Below the pieces are notes generated by a model. The model was not told the origin of the DNA and ran no database searches. It saw only the letters and a program-made list of their open reading frames with translations. Positions 1 to 10,756 of a stretch of DNA of 64,000 nt are shown in pieces. The stretch lies in the NCBI RefSeq assembly GCF_000516985.1, contig NW_006917098.1:1426001-1490000 (forward strand), written 5' to 3'. The position numbers were made by a program, and so were the translations under genes. Numbering within the stretch: position 1 is the first letter of the stretch; every line of letters begins with the position of its first letter. This DNA comes from Pestalotiopsis fici W106-1. Lineage: Eukaryota > Ascomycota > Sordariomycetes > Amphisphaeriales > Sporocadaceae.

Positions 1-682
1 CAGCCCCAGAGCTGAGGGACAGCATACTATGTACTCAGGGAGGGACTGTGCATGAAGGCGGCAGATTCCGCTCATCCCTCAAACGTCTTTGATCATCAGT
101 GATTGGTGACCAAGCAGGAGTTGGACAGAACTAAAATGTAGGTACGGGATGCATTCTGCATACTATTACATTCACCTTTTCCAAGGTACCAACATCACCA
201 CCCAGGCCAAGCCAACGTTGGGGATTGGAGCAACAAATCAAAGCACGAGCGGCAATGCGGTCTACACTAAGCACAACCCCACTTCTCCCTGCCGACCTCG
301 CAGATGTCACCATTGAATCCAAGCCATGATCCTTCCATCTCTCGAGTCTCGTGGATGCCATCCCTTCCCGAGAGGAGTAGAACGCTCACGCATCTCGCTG
401 CAGTTTGCTGCCATGACAGCGACAAAGTCCATCCCGGGCACTGGATCTTGATAATTCCCTGGATTATTGGTGCTCAGCTAATAAGCTCGAGTCACGGCCA
501 ACGACCGCCCCCCCTTGCTTCCCCGGTGTCTCCACTTGGATGCCGGCCTGGTGTTGGGCCACCTTTCGCTGGAACAGAGGGCTTGCCGACTCGTTTAGTC
601 CAGTTCTGCGAGCGTCTAGACCCGGCTCTCGAGTACTACGCAGTCGCAAAGGGACGAAGGGGGAGGGGAAGCAAGATTCAAG
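1..682. other. gene-free left edge / upstream region of first gene
   Basis: No supported gene. Open frames here run on both strands but have no recognisable domain, and the longest plus-strand one (304-858) overlaps the 2EXR gene in another frame. The last few hundred bases are presumably the promoter and 5' leader of the gene starting at 683; no clear TATA box was seen. Confidence 0.5.
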
Positions 683-1501
683 ATGGCTTCATCGTTTCCC
701 CAGTTTGGACTACTGCCCCTAGAGTTGCAGCGGGAGATCTGGCAGGCGGCGCTCCAGGTCGAGGCACCCGGCCTCTGCATCACCTTTGGCGGCCTGCCCA
801 ACCACCGACCGCGCCCGGCCGACGTGGACCTGCACTGCTTGATGCACGTGTCGCGTGAATCCCGCGCCATGGCGATGAAGCACTTTCGTTATCATCTGCG
901 CCGAGACGCTGGCGACCACGGCGGCAGTAGTAATGATGATGGTGGTGATGGGGTTCTCATCGGTGCTTCGCGCGCATTTCGACCCGACTTGGACGTGCTC
1001 TTTATCCCGACAGATCGATACGATGGTTTCTTTGACTGGCACTTTCTCGACTCCTGGCCCGAGTCGCTTCAGCCACATCATCTGGCACTCGATGGCCACG
1101 AGGCCCAGCTGTCGCGCGGCGGCGTTGGGCGGCAGGTCGCAACCCTCGTTGCATCCGGGCGTCTACCTGACTTGAAGAGCGTTTCTCTCATCTTTTCTGC
1201 GGAGCCGGCTCCGGTGCCCGTCTACAGCTCGATGCGAGCCTACAAGCTCGACGACCTCGGCCAAGATGACTATGTTTGGTGTGCCTTGCCTGACGGTTGC
1301 AAATACGAGGCGACGGACCCGTTTCTTATTGCTGACTGGTGGAAGGCTTCGATACTAGAAGCTGCCGGAGACAGCGATATGCGACACCTCCAAGTCATCC
1401 CAAGACGGATCAACCCGAGAAGATATGTAGATCCACCGTCCAAGGGTTGGTTATATTCGACATTTGGCATTCCTGCACGCCTGCGCCAGATGCTCCCATG
1501 A
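683..1501 (+). CDS. 2EXR-domain protein
   Basis: Single-exon gene of 272 residues starting at an ATG. Residues 5-20 (FPQFGLLPLELQREIW) match the opening of the fungal 2EXR domain, an F-box-like module of the form F..F..LP.E.R..IW, followed by a typical central stretch with HVSRESRAMAMKHF (about 52-65) and a D.DVLFIP strand (about 103-109). 2EXR proteins are abundant in filamentous ascomycetes and mostly uncharacterised; similarity to F-box proteins suggests a protein-interaction role, which is inference. No signal peptide or membrane segment is visible. A second 2EXR gene lies at 5962-7384 on the other strand. Family call is firm; function is unknown. Confidence 0.85.
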   Translation: MASSFPQFGLLPLELQREIWQAALQVEAPGLCITFGGLPNHRPRPADVDLHCLMHVSRESRAMAMKHFRYHLRRDAGDHGGSSNDDGGDGVLIGASRAFRPDLDVLFIPTDRYDGFFDWHFLDSWPESLQPHHLALDGHEAQLSRGGVGRQVATLVASGRLPDLKSVSLIFSAEPAPVPVYSSMRAYKLDDLGQDDYVWCALPDGCKYEATDPFLIADWWKASILEAAGDSDMRHLQVIPRRINPRRYVDPPSKGWLYSTFGIPARLRQMLP

Positions 1502-3078
1502 TTATACCCAAGCACTGCAGCATGAAATATACATTCAAACCTTGAAGAATGCGCCTTCATTCATTCAACAAATGAGACTAGAACAAACATGTAGGCTTCC
1601 TTGACCACTCTAGTAAGTGGACTAAAATATTTGTCTTGACCTCACACCATCGGATCAACAAGTCAAACAAACCTGACAAGTTGAACCCTTCCTCGGCGCT
1701 TACCTAGTGACGATCATACAAGCTTTGACAACTGCCAGGTTGTGGACAAAGTTGTCGAGGTTTCTACACTCCTTAACAATACACGCCACCACCCTGAACA
1801 ATCGCTCTGATGAATGAGGACGTCTTCTGACAATGTTCCCGGTACTTGAAGCCGGCAATTTTTCAGCCCGGGTGTCTGGGACCAACGGTCAGACCTGTCA
1901 AGCAGGCAGAAAACAAGGCAAAGATGCCATCCGGACAAACATATTGCAAATGCAAAATCCCATAATGGTCTAGCCAATACTTGAGCGGTGTCTCTCGTAA
2001 CCGCTGAGAACCCTGCTTTGCAAAAGTTCCTCTGGCCTTGGCAACTTTCCATTTTCAACGATCCACAGCAAAGAGTCCAGACCGCCAAGACCGTTTTTCC
2101 CGGCCAGGGCTGCCCTGGGGAGAGGGGAAAATGACACCCAGGGCCGACCCGGGGCCGTTGGACTTTTTTTTCTCATGCGTAATCAACCCCGGCCTCTTTT
2201 CAGTTTGCGACCCCCACCATGAGTGGGAACTCACCGAACCCACCCCCAGTTGAACCTTAATACCAAGGTACTGTCTTTGATATCGTGTACCTTGCTCTCG
2301 CTGCGTTTCTTTCGTTGCTTTCGCGCTTTTGTTGCAACCACAATTGTCAAACTACGGAAGAGACTGGTTCCGAAAAATGGTACCGTGATCCGTTCCGTTG
2401 TTCGGCGGATGCCCTTGTGATTGAGGTGTCTCGCAAGCGCTCTTTGGGAATCTCCAAGGGATATGAGCCATGAGTATTGCCTATCCTGGGAACACCTGGT
2501 TGGCAGTATATTTGAATCTGCTTTTATCTTATCGTTTCGTTCTATGCGGTCTCCATATAAACAAAGGAAACACTAGACCTTATGTCACTCGATGAAAAAA
2601 GCTTTGAGTACATGCATCGCTCATCAGCAAATCATATTTTGCTATTTCTTTTGTGACAAATGTGATGAAATATCCAAATGTGCAATTCGCCATGGGTAGC
2701 CGATGATGCAGACCACTTGGCCGAGACAATGAATGGTAAACCGTCTTGACAAATAAAAGAAAGGCATTTGTATTCTGTCTTGACACACTCCCGATAAAGG
2801 TTCGGCCCTAGATGCCTCCATGAACCTACTCTAAAGACGGATTTGACAAGAGAGAGCGAGAAACAGATGAACAATGATTCCCGGTAAATCTCCAAACGAT
2901 TGGGTATTGTGTCACGTGTTGCGAGCTTGCGAGCTTGCCACCAGAAATAGCCATACCATGTTGCCCACACATGGCACTGTAATTTGGCCCGACGGACTGC
3001 TATGCTCATTATCTGGTCGATTATGATGTTTAGTATATTAGGCAGTTTAAAGCAGATGCACAAACATCCAGTGACTCA
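1502..3078. other. gene-free stretch
   Basis: About 1.6 kb between the 3' end of the 2EXR gene and the 3' end of the HET gene. Open frames such as 1714-2088 (-) and 2632-3063 (-) have no family signature and no matching splice structure. I see nothing else in it apart from T-rich tracts near 2165. Confidence 0.55.
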
Positions 3079-5395
3079 TCAAATCAATACAAACTCGCGA
3101 ATAGCCTTTTCCCCTCCGCCGAGCTGTCGCAGCCGATGACCCAGCCCACCTTCCTCCACAATACTCTTATCTTCTGCCATATCACTCTCGTCTTCCTCAT
3201 TGATTGAAGTGCTTGGCCGTATATTATCGATTTGAAACAATCCAATGCGAGAATACCTATTCCCGGCTTCTTCCAGCACTACAATGCCCGCAGTACTCCC
3301 CAACTTGTTCCGTTGGAGAAGTACCAGTAAGCTGAGCGCATATCGAGTACCAGGCTGCTCTCTTGGCATATCTCGGTAATCGAAAACAAAATTAACGTAG
3401 ACCATTTGATCTGCCAATTTTACCAATTGACTTCCAGATTCGTTTATTATGACTCCCCGGGTCGGTAATAGAAGCCCGCGGACATGAAGTTCTGCCCTCC
3501 TGACCTCGCCAAACGGGTCTCTGGGAGTTACCAGGTCAACATTGTGACTGAGCAACATAAAATCTTGATTTGGGCTTGTGTCCTCATTAACTTCAAAGAT
3601 CCATCCAGCTACACCTTCATGAGATGCCCAACTCCATGACGGATCTCCTTTCAAATCAGAGACGTTGCCTGGTTCTCGAAACCAGGCTAGACACATTGGT
3701 AGATGAGATGTCCATAAACCACAACTATAATCCCCCAAGATGGATGAGGCTTCTCTGGCTATTGCAGATATAGCAGGCAGTCGATCTCTGCGGTAGCGTA
3801 ATTGGCGACTGGAATATCGGCATATGAGAAAAATCCAGGACGCAAGTACCATCTCCTCGTTAAGCTCAGCTTCTGTCCCCGATGGAAGATAGAACCACAT
3901 ATACGCAGAGGGTTTAAAATGCCAGTCTTCAGACCAGCCATCGCATTCCTTCGTTTTGCCCAGGCAACAATGACAGAGCCAAGTTGTCTGATGGAGCCCA
4001 AATTGTAAGCGTCGTTTTGAGAAGAGCATTTCTTGCAATGTCCATGCCCTTTGGTACCAGGGTTCCTCGTCATCATCTTTTTTTGGTACGAGCACGACTG
4101 GAGTTTGAGCGCCCTTCTCATGAAGCTTGAAAATCGGTTGGGGATATCCAGGAAAAACACTGAACCGATCCAGATTTGAAGTGCGTCGATGGAGAAAACC
4201 TTCCGTTACATCTTTGGCCCCCGATGCTATAATTGTCAATGCTGCGTTCTGATATATATCGCCCATCTTCTCCAGTTCCCGAGCCTTGAACTCCTCATCA
4301 TCTTGCACAATGCAGAGGGCGTCGATCCAGAGATAGCGAAATCCAAGCTCCCGCGTGACCATGATACTATCACTAATGGTAAGATCCAGTGCCTCCAGGT
4401 CGATGCCTGCAAGAAGATTGGATCGGTTAATCTGTGTTAGCATGGTTTTCTGCCTGTCAAAGCCCCAGCAATATGATAAAGCGACGTATGGCTCTTTCAT
4501 GGTCGCAGGGACTTGAATTAATTTGACCCCACCGCTTTCGGCTACATCGAGGATCAAGGATGGCATCGACTCTGGTGGATCTCTGATCCCACATGTATGG
4601 TCAAATTCGCACCATTTCAACCAATGGCGATATAGTTCCATCGAGGTAGAACTGCCTGGATTCAAGTTGATCGGTGCATGCCGTGGGCGCATCCAAGACA
4701 TCTCTCCATAGTCTAAAACTCCGATCAGCGGGATTTATGCCAGATTATCTAGTAAATGGTTGCTTACTTGGAGGTGATAACATCCAAAAGTCAGCACTGG
4801 TTTCATCCCATTCGAGCTCTAGGCCTTCCCGATCCGTATCAATTGATCTTTGAGGTACCAACACCCTCACTACGACTCGGTCTGGTTTTGGAAAGCCTGC
4901 ATTAGTTTGAACAATAACCCCAACATGACCTATTGGTATGCCATGCAAACCAATTCCTGGGGATTTATGCACCTTTTCCCAATCAAGGAGCGATTCAAGG
5001 TGTACATATGCATCCACCTCATCTTCTACCGAAGAGGCGGCGAGTATTCTGTGTTGTTCCTCTGTCCACCTTCTTTTATGCTTCTCCAAGCCTTGAGCCG
5101 CGTGGGCCTCGTCATCACGAGCGATGCTCGCTAGCCTGTTCCTTATAATGATCCAGAAAATGCAACCAGACGCGGCGAGACCACATATCTTTGCTGGTGT
5201 TGCGTCAAGACGGAACATGGGGCCCACCTCAAATTGATAGGTCATACCATTGAAAGGAGGGTTTGCGAGCAAAGTCGAAATATGCTCGCACTGCTCGCAC
5301 GAGTGGCCTTGAAAGTCATCGTTCACCAACTCGCGCTTGAGGCGCACGATCTCTTGTCTTGTGGGATTTTCGGGGTCAGATTTTGCTGATGCCAT
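3079..5395 (-). CDS. HET-domain (heterokaryon incompatibility) protein
   Basis: Two exons: 4768-5395 and 3079-4712, joined over a 55-bp intron (donor gtaagc, acceptor ttttag, phase 1), giving 753 residues. The HET domain occupies about 280-445 with its three usual blocks: YVALSYCWG (285-293), LGFRYLWIDALCIVQDD (332-348) and RAWTLQEMLFSKR (431-443). The N-terminal 200 residues carry a short Cys pair (CEQCEH, about 33-38) and lack a recognised domain; similar extensions are common in HET proteins. HET proteins mediate non-self recognition and can trigger programmed cell death on hyphal fusion. Which partner this one senses cannot be told from sequence; no NACHT/NOD or repeat module is present. 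The 540-residue second exon alone would also look like a gene, but the phase-matched intron ties the two together. Confidence 0.85.
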
Positions 5396-5961
5396 CGTTG
5401 CGCTTGGTAAAAGAGTTCGCCGTTAAAATATTATGCCGCGAAAGACATTCAGAAATGTATCATCCTTCATTGAGTGCAGTAGAAACCTGGAAAAGATTCT
5501 CGCCAGTCAGGTAGCAATTCGAGGCGGGGTAAGTCAGCCGCAACCGGTGCACCTGCTTGCCCACTTACAAGCCGTGTCACCTTAGCCATAGCCAATCAAA
5601 TCAGCGGGCAACAAAGAATCATCATGTATTTATGCAGGCTTCTCTCCTTTTAAGATGAGGTAGGCAGCAACTACACTGAATGTGTAGAGTATTAGTCAGA
5701 GCCAGCACAGCAACTTATAGAGCTGATTGAGAGACCAGAATCGATCAGCAAATCAGGTGGGATTTTAAACTTTAAGCAAAACTGAAGAAAAGAAAATGTT
5801 GACCGAAGAAACGGCAACGCAGATCGACACTTGGTCGCAACGTGAATTGTCCTCCCAAACGCCGCATAATGGGTATCAAATGTCAATCCCGCCTTTAAAC
5901 AACCCACCCATGTTCAGACCATTGTCTAAAGCATGCGAGAATCTACAAGAAAAGGAAACCC
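5396..5961. other. short intergenic region
   Basis: About 570 bp between the HET gene start and the 3' end of the downstream 2EXR gene, both on the minus strand. It should hold the HET promoter. The open frame at 5692-5907 (-) is unsupported. Confidence 0.5.
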
Positions 5962-7384
5962 CTAATCCACGATAATGTCCTTTGCCAGCCCAGTCTCGCG
6001 CCCCTCAACGTATCTATATCGTTCACCTGCCTTGATTGTGTCTGGCTCCTTGTTGGTAGCAATTGCAAAATCCAATGTCGTCAGGGCTTTGTTTTTGCCT
6101 GCGCCCTTCTTCCACTCGGCGAATCGCTTCTGCAGCGCAACCTCTCGATCGTCTGCTCCGGCTCGAATAAGTGCCTGCCCCTCAGTGATGTCACCTGTAA
6201 GAGGGCTCTTAAGAAGGTACAGCGTCTCGACGTTTGGAAATGTATCACTAAGAGTTTCCCAACATGGTCTTGTGCTTGGTGGTAGATGTGGAGATTCATT
6301 CTGGAATTCAAGGTCAGCGGCCAGATTCTTTGTAATGCAATGGGATGCCCTCTGGCTTGTTGCACAGTTTCGACTATCAAGTTTTCGGGTCCAAATTTGG
6401 GATTTCATATGTAAGACGAGTGAAACATGAAGCCAAGCTTACCTGTACAGCCAAGAACCTGACCAGACGCTTGTCTTCTGATGAAAATTGGTGGCGGACG
6501 CAGTGAAATCCTCTACAACCATTGCAGCAGGGTTCTAGTGCAATGATGTCTACGCCCGGATTAATTGGTTGTCTTGATCTATTATCAATGAACCCTGTAT
6601 GATACCCGTGCAGCGAGAACATGTTGACATAGTTTTTAACTGCAACGTCTAGGCTGCATCGATCCGTCATGAGCCATTTGGGTGGCTTTGTTTGCACCTT
6701 TGGAACAAATCCCAGGGCTGCCCTGTTGCGAATATATACCAGTCGGGGTACTTGGGCACTTTTCCAAATCATGAGCTTGATTTCGGCTGGAAGGTGTGAA
6801 TATTTCGGAAACTCGGTAAGTGGTTTTGCAAGGCGTGGGGATCGCCTTGGAAATCGAGTCGATGCCGCATTAGCTGATGCCCTTTTCCTTCGGCTCGTAT
6901 TCTGAGCAACCTTTGCCACAGCGTGCCCCTGGTTGCGAGGAATGATTTGCCCAGCACGACGTCGACTCTGGCGTTTCTTGGAATTATCGTCCGAAGCAGG
7001 TGAATCCGGTATCTCGTCATCGTGATTCTCCATGCCAGACATGGTTGTTGAGAGCTCATGTGCCTGAGTATGAATGTCCCTGGAGTTCTCAAGTGGAGAA
7101 ACAGATCCAGAGCTCGTCGCTGTCTTTAATCGTTTAAGAGATGGTGAACGTGGATCAAAGTCGAGCTCCGAGGCAAGCCGTCCACGTGTGCCAGATCGTG
7201 GGTCTGGATATGAAGGTGTGAAAGACCCAGACGGCACATCGAGTACTTGAGACCGCTGTTGAGGCGTGGACACAATATTCTTTCCTCCTAGTGTGGTCAC
7301 GTCCAGCCCGTCCTCGTCTGCGCTGACTACACTCCGCCGACCCGCAAGTTCATCCATACTGGGCTTGGCAGAGTCTGCTTTCAT
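5962..7384 (-). CDS. 2EXR-domain protein with long disordered N-terminus
   Basis: Exon 1 6443-7384 and exon 2 5962-6351 are joined by a 91-bp intron (donor gtaagc, acceptor gccag, phase 0), giving 443 residues. The reading frame is open upstream of 7384 to a TTG at 7429, but 7384 is the first ATG. Residues 1-190 are Ser/Pro/Arg-rich and look disordered, with a basic cluster KKRQSRRR (136-143) that could be a nuclear localisation signal. The 2EXR domain starts at about 192 (FPKYSHLPAEIKLMIWK) and carries an unusual Cys/His cluster (CCNGCRGFHCVRH). The C-terminal exon continues the domain (FPNVETLYLL). The alternative acceptor acaaag 22 bp further in is also in phase, so the exact start of exon 2 is uncertain. 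The job is unknown; a nuclear role is inference. Confidence 0.8.
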
Positions 7385-7456
7385 GTACAAATAGAGCCGT
7401 TCTGACTTGAGTTGTTTTCTGCCATACAAGTGATGGCCGGGAAGAACTAAGCCATT

Positions 7457-7624
7457 TTAGCACTTGTCTTGATTGTGAAAAGCAAGCACTGTTTGAATAC
7501 GGTACGCCAAAATCATGCAAAACCCCAGAGGGACAAGTGCCACATCAAGCCAGTGAGGGCGTTCCAGAATCGCAGAAGCGATTACGGGCTCACCACTCTT
7601 TTGAACATGAACCAACAAATACAT
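7457..7624 (-). pseudogene. orphan DUF599-like N-terminal exon
   Basis: A 55-residue frame (ATG at 7624) contains HWLDVALVPLGFCMILAYR, closely resembling the N-terminal membrane segment of DUF599 proteins (LDV.LVPLGF....Y). The rest of that family (T..G.NA..R..WV and later membrane segments) is absent downstream, where the 2EXR gene begins in the same frame after a single TAA stop. A weak 45-bp intron (donor gtgcta, acceptor ggcag, phase 2) could in principle fuse it to the 2EXR gene, but the donor is poor. I read it as a remnant, or as an exon of a gene I cannot complete. Confidence 0.3.
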
Positions 7625-8215
7625 GGAATTTTGAATAGTCAAGAGTTTCCATTGTCACGAGCGGGTTGAGGTCTAAACTTTTGTGGTGGTTTCTCCCAAG
7701 GAAGCGCAAACGATTTAATGACTTACCATGCGGTGGAGGACGTTGCGAGGGCGCCTGTATGATCGCGAGATGCCCGCCTGTTTGGGAGTTTTCGGTGGAA
7801 ATACCTTGGTGCAACGGCACGGATGAGCCTAAAGGAGGCTGTCGTATCACTAAGTATCGCTCGACCTCGGAAGTTGTCTGGAGTGGCAGGAGCAGAACAA
7901 AGGCGAGAAAGATGGCGAGCAGCAGGCCTCGGAGTCCGTTGGAACCAAACTGTAGAAGGAGCAGTACTGCTGCTCAGCCAAGTCAGTTGGAAAGGCTTGG
8001 AATCGTGGGAAATTTCCCAGGCGAGTCGCAATTCGGGAGACAAAAGTAAGAACGACAAGAAATGAATCTATATCTGTCCCCCAAGAATGATTACTTACTT
8101 GGAAGAATGAGGAAGAATGTCTGATGCCGATAACAGCAATCGCAGCTGTGATAAGTGCGGCATCGATGCGGGGCAGAAGCCTGATGGAGGGGAAGAGGAC
8201 CTGGAGGTCCTCGTG
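7590..8215 (-). CDS. 3' part of a small multi-exon membrane protein (5' end unresolved)
   Basis: Three exon pieces connect in perfect phase: 8099-8215 (39 codons), intron 7950-8098 (gtaagt ... ttctacag, with ACTGAC branch-like site), 7727-7949, intron 7673-7726 (gtaagt ... gtttag), and 7590-7672 to a TGA. Together they give 140 residues with two hydrophobic segments (DAALITAAIAVIGI and GLLLAIFLAFVLLLPL), then a Pro/Gln-rich tail. There is no ATG in the first piece and a stop lies just before it, so at least one upstream exon is missing from this model. I do not recognise the family. The evidence is two canonical phase-consistent introns joining hydrophobic exons. The last exon overlaps the orphan DUF599-like frame by 35 bases in another frame, so at most one of them is used there. 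Confidence 0.35.
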
Positions 8216-9989
8216 CTAGGCGCAACTTCAGGGCCATGGTGGGACGTCCTTCAATGGCTGGGCTAAATGCAGCTGCTACGTAGTGGGCATGTATGGTAAG
8301 CCACCTACCTAGATTAGGTGAAGCAGGTACCTGCTTCGTACCCAACGCAGGTTTCAGTGTCTGTTGAGTGCCGTTATGGGTACCTAGGGGGCTTCATCTA
8401 CATCCATGGACCCCTTCGGTCCTTTCCTCGTCTGTGCCCGAGATAGCTTTGAACCCTGCCCTCGCTCAAGCACTGAGCCAGTCAAAGATTACCTTTGTAG
8501 AGATATAGGCTTGGGATTGCCAGGCAAGGTACCAACTTTGCGCCAGAGCTGGTCAGCTGTTGTAAATCCAGCCGTCGTCTTATCGGACTAGAAGAAGCTG
8601 GACTAGTTCACCGATACCTCAATCATAAGACCCGACCCTGAATCCGCAGTCGGGATCCAAAGAGGCACGTGGATACCAAAATCTTTGTTCTGTTCTTGGC
8701 TTGGATTCGATTTTCTTTATTGCCAACTCTGTGATACCGGAGAGAGATCGGCCTGAAAATGGTCCAGGGACTAACTTTGAGGGTTGCTGGGGTCCTAGAG
8801 GCAGCAGTTGCTTGATAAGACGATGTAAAGTTGGTGTTCCTCTTACTAGGTAGGTACCCTGTATCCGGGAATAGTTGGCAGGCACATAAATTTAATTTAT
8901 GACTTCTGGACGGACTTTAGAGAAATTTCTATTTTCAAAGGCAACAGCCTGCCTTGATACGAAAGCATATGCTTTGTGCGATGTTATACAGTAGCGATAC
9001 TACCCAGATAGATCAATTTAGCGGCAGAGGGACGTCGTTGATGAGCACCCGATAAAAGCACTTTCATGCCCCAGATTCTCAAGGACGCAAACCAGAACGT
9101 CCCTTGTCAATATACAGACTCTTTGTCCGGCGAAAACAGTCTCGATGCACCTTTTGATCAATAAGAAGCATTCTGCAGCGTTGCGACTGGAGATTTTCGA
9201 AGCCCATGCACATGCCAGCGATCTACATTAGGTCCCGAAAGCTGCCTTACATGGGTACCCAGGTAACGAGACCGTTCAGGTGGGAGAAGCATGTCTTCCA
9301 GAATCGTTCAAGTCATCGACTCACGAAACATGAAGCCACATGTAAGATCCAAAGAGGAACATTCGATTTGATTGCCATGGTCTATTCATCATCTCCCGGC
9401 ATTCCACAGCTACAAAAAGCAGCCCCTCCATGCTAGACCAGGGATCATAGAGTGCATGCCACTACTTTCTGGCAGTCTATCCACTGGCGCCGCAATGGTC
9501 CGATCCACTGAGCCTATTTCAACGCCTCTTCCGCACCCACAGACGGCGGTCCATTTTAGTGGTTTGGATATCCGGTCTCCCCTTACTAGACTAGACATCA
9601 GAAAGCACCGATTACCTCAATAAGATATAAGAAATGGAACAAGACGAGCTAACATGCTAAAGCCTGGCATATACTACATGTGCAGCGCAATGAGCTGATT
9701 ACGGAGCTCCGTGGGCAATAGAATTTGTCGTGTAATTGCTCTGTACATTACAGGTAGGAAACCATTCCTTCCCTGCTTATGTATGCATGTATGCATGGAT
9801 GAAAGGAGCGCTTGGGGCACACACTCGACATATCTTGAGGCTATCTTTAAAGTTCCAGCTACCTACATACCTATTTATTCCATCTCCCTCCAATATTAAT
9901 TACCTATACTTGGACCTCTCGCGACGCATCTCTTCGCACGATCATTTCAGCCATCACTCTGCTTTCCCTACGAGAAGTGCCATGAGTTT
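8216..9989. other. gene-free stretch with short palindromes
   Basis: About 1.8 kb without a convincing coding region. It holds an exact 18-bp palindrome at 8320-8337 and several TACCTA/GGTAGGTA-type short repeats (8303-8340, 8848-8862, 9852-9876). Open frames of 60-90 codons occur on both strands without family signatures. Confidence 0.5.
8320..8337. repeat. perfect 18-bp palindrome
   Basis: GAAGCAGGTACCTGCTTC reads identically on both strands. It is directly preceded by an imperfect inverted repeat with CACCT/AGGTG arms (8302-8320). It could be a dimeric transcription-factor site; no gene start is close enough to assign it. Confidence 0.7.
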
Positions 9990-10756
9990 TCACGGCTCAC
10001 TCGCGTAGAGCCAATGATATACTATCTGTCGAGACCGAGCCCCCTTCTGTGCCTGCCTCTCCTGGTACTTCCTGTCCTGGGACTTGATGCGCTTCTGCTG
10101 GACTGTGATCTCTTGAGCAGCAGCCTTGCGACCTTTTCGATCTCTTGGAACCTGTTTTACTTGCTGTATTTTGCCTATAGATCCAGCTTCCACAAAAACA
10201 ACCGTGCTACGACTCTTGCTCACGCTTGCCACCTTTGGTGTATCATGGGAGTTGGCGTTGCCCGCACAGTTTTCTATGGCGACTTTGGAGCTATTCGAAG
10301 CTGCCTCGGGAGGTGAATGATTTATTCCCAATTGTTGTTGCTCAACAGAGATCGAGTGTTGCAGATTTTCTAGTTGATTCCTGTCGTCGAGCCCTTGGAG
10401 TGATAGATGGTTTCGATATCGTTGAGATGCCTCGATTGGATCTGCACTCGCCTGCAGCCCCTCTATATGATACTTTAGGCTTCCTAGTCGCCGAATTCAG
10501 CCTCTGAGCCCACCACTAGTCGAGTCGCACATTCGAGAGCCCACGTACCGTCAGACAACCTCATGGCCTGGTAAAAGAATCGTCCCGACGGATCCAATAC
10601 TGGGTGCGACCATGTCATGTCAAAACTTGATTCTTCCGTCGGCTCGGTACCAAACTCGGCATCATCTCCATGCTCAAGCTTCTTGTCGCATGTATTTAGC
10701 CTCTCGTCGCCCGTGTCCTGGCGCACATGGGAACGTCGATGGTGTTTGTGTGCCAT
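9990..10756 (-). CDS. uncharacterised basic, Gln-rich protein (5' end uncertain)
   Basis: Exon A 10549-10756 and exon B 9990-10483 are joined by a 65-bp intron (donor gtacgt, acceptor gcgactag, phase 1), giving 233 residues from the first ATG. The frame stays open further upstream to about 10895 without another ATG, so an earlier exon is possible. The segment just before this ATG (CRTQC followed by several His) loosely resembles a C2H2 finger but lacks proper spacing. Visible features are an acidic middle (GDDAEFGTEPTEESSFD), a segment SHPVLDPSGRFFYQAM, a Gln-rich stretch with VEQQQL, and a strongly basic C-terminal part (VPRDRKGRKAAAQE, KRIKSQDRKYQERQ). A nuclear or DNA-associated protein is a reasonable guess only. 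The strong phase-matched intron is the main evidence that this is a gene. Confidence 0.45.

Noticed and set aside
304..858. 184-codon plus-strand frame at the left edge
   Set aside because: Overlaps the start of the 2EXR gene in another frame and has no family signature or splice support.
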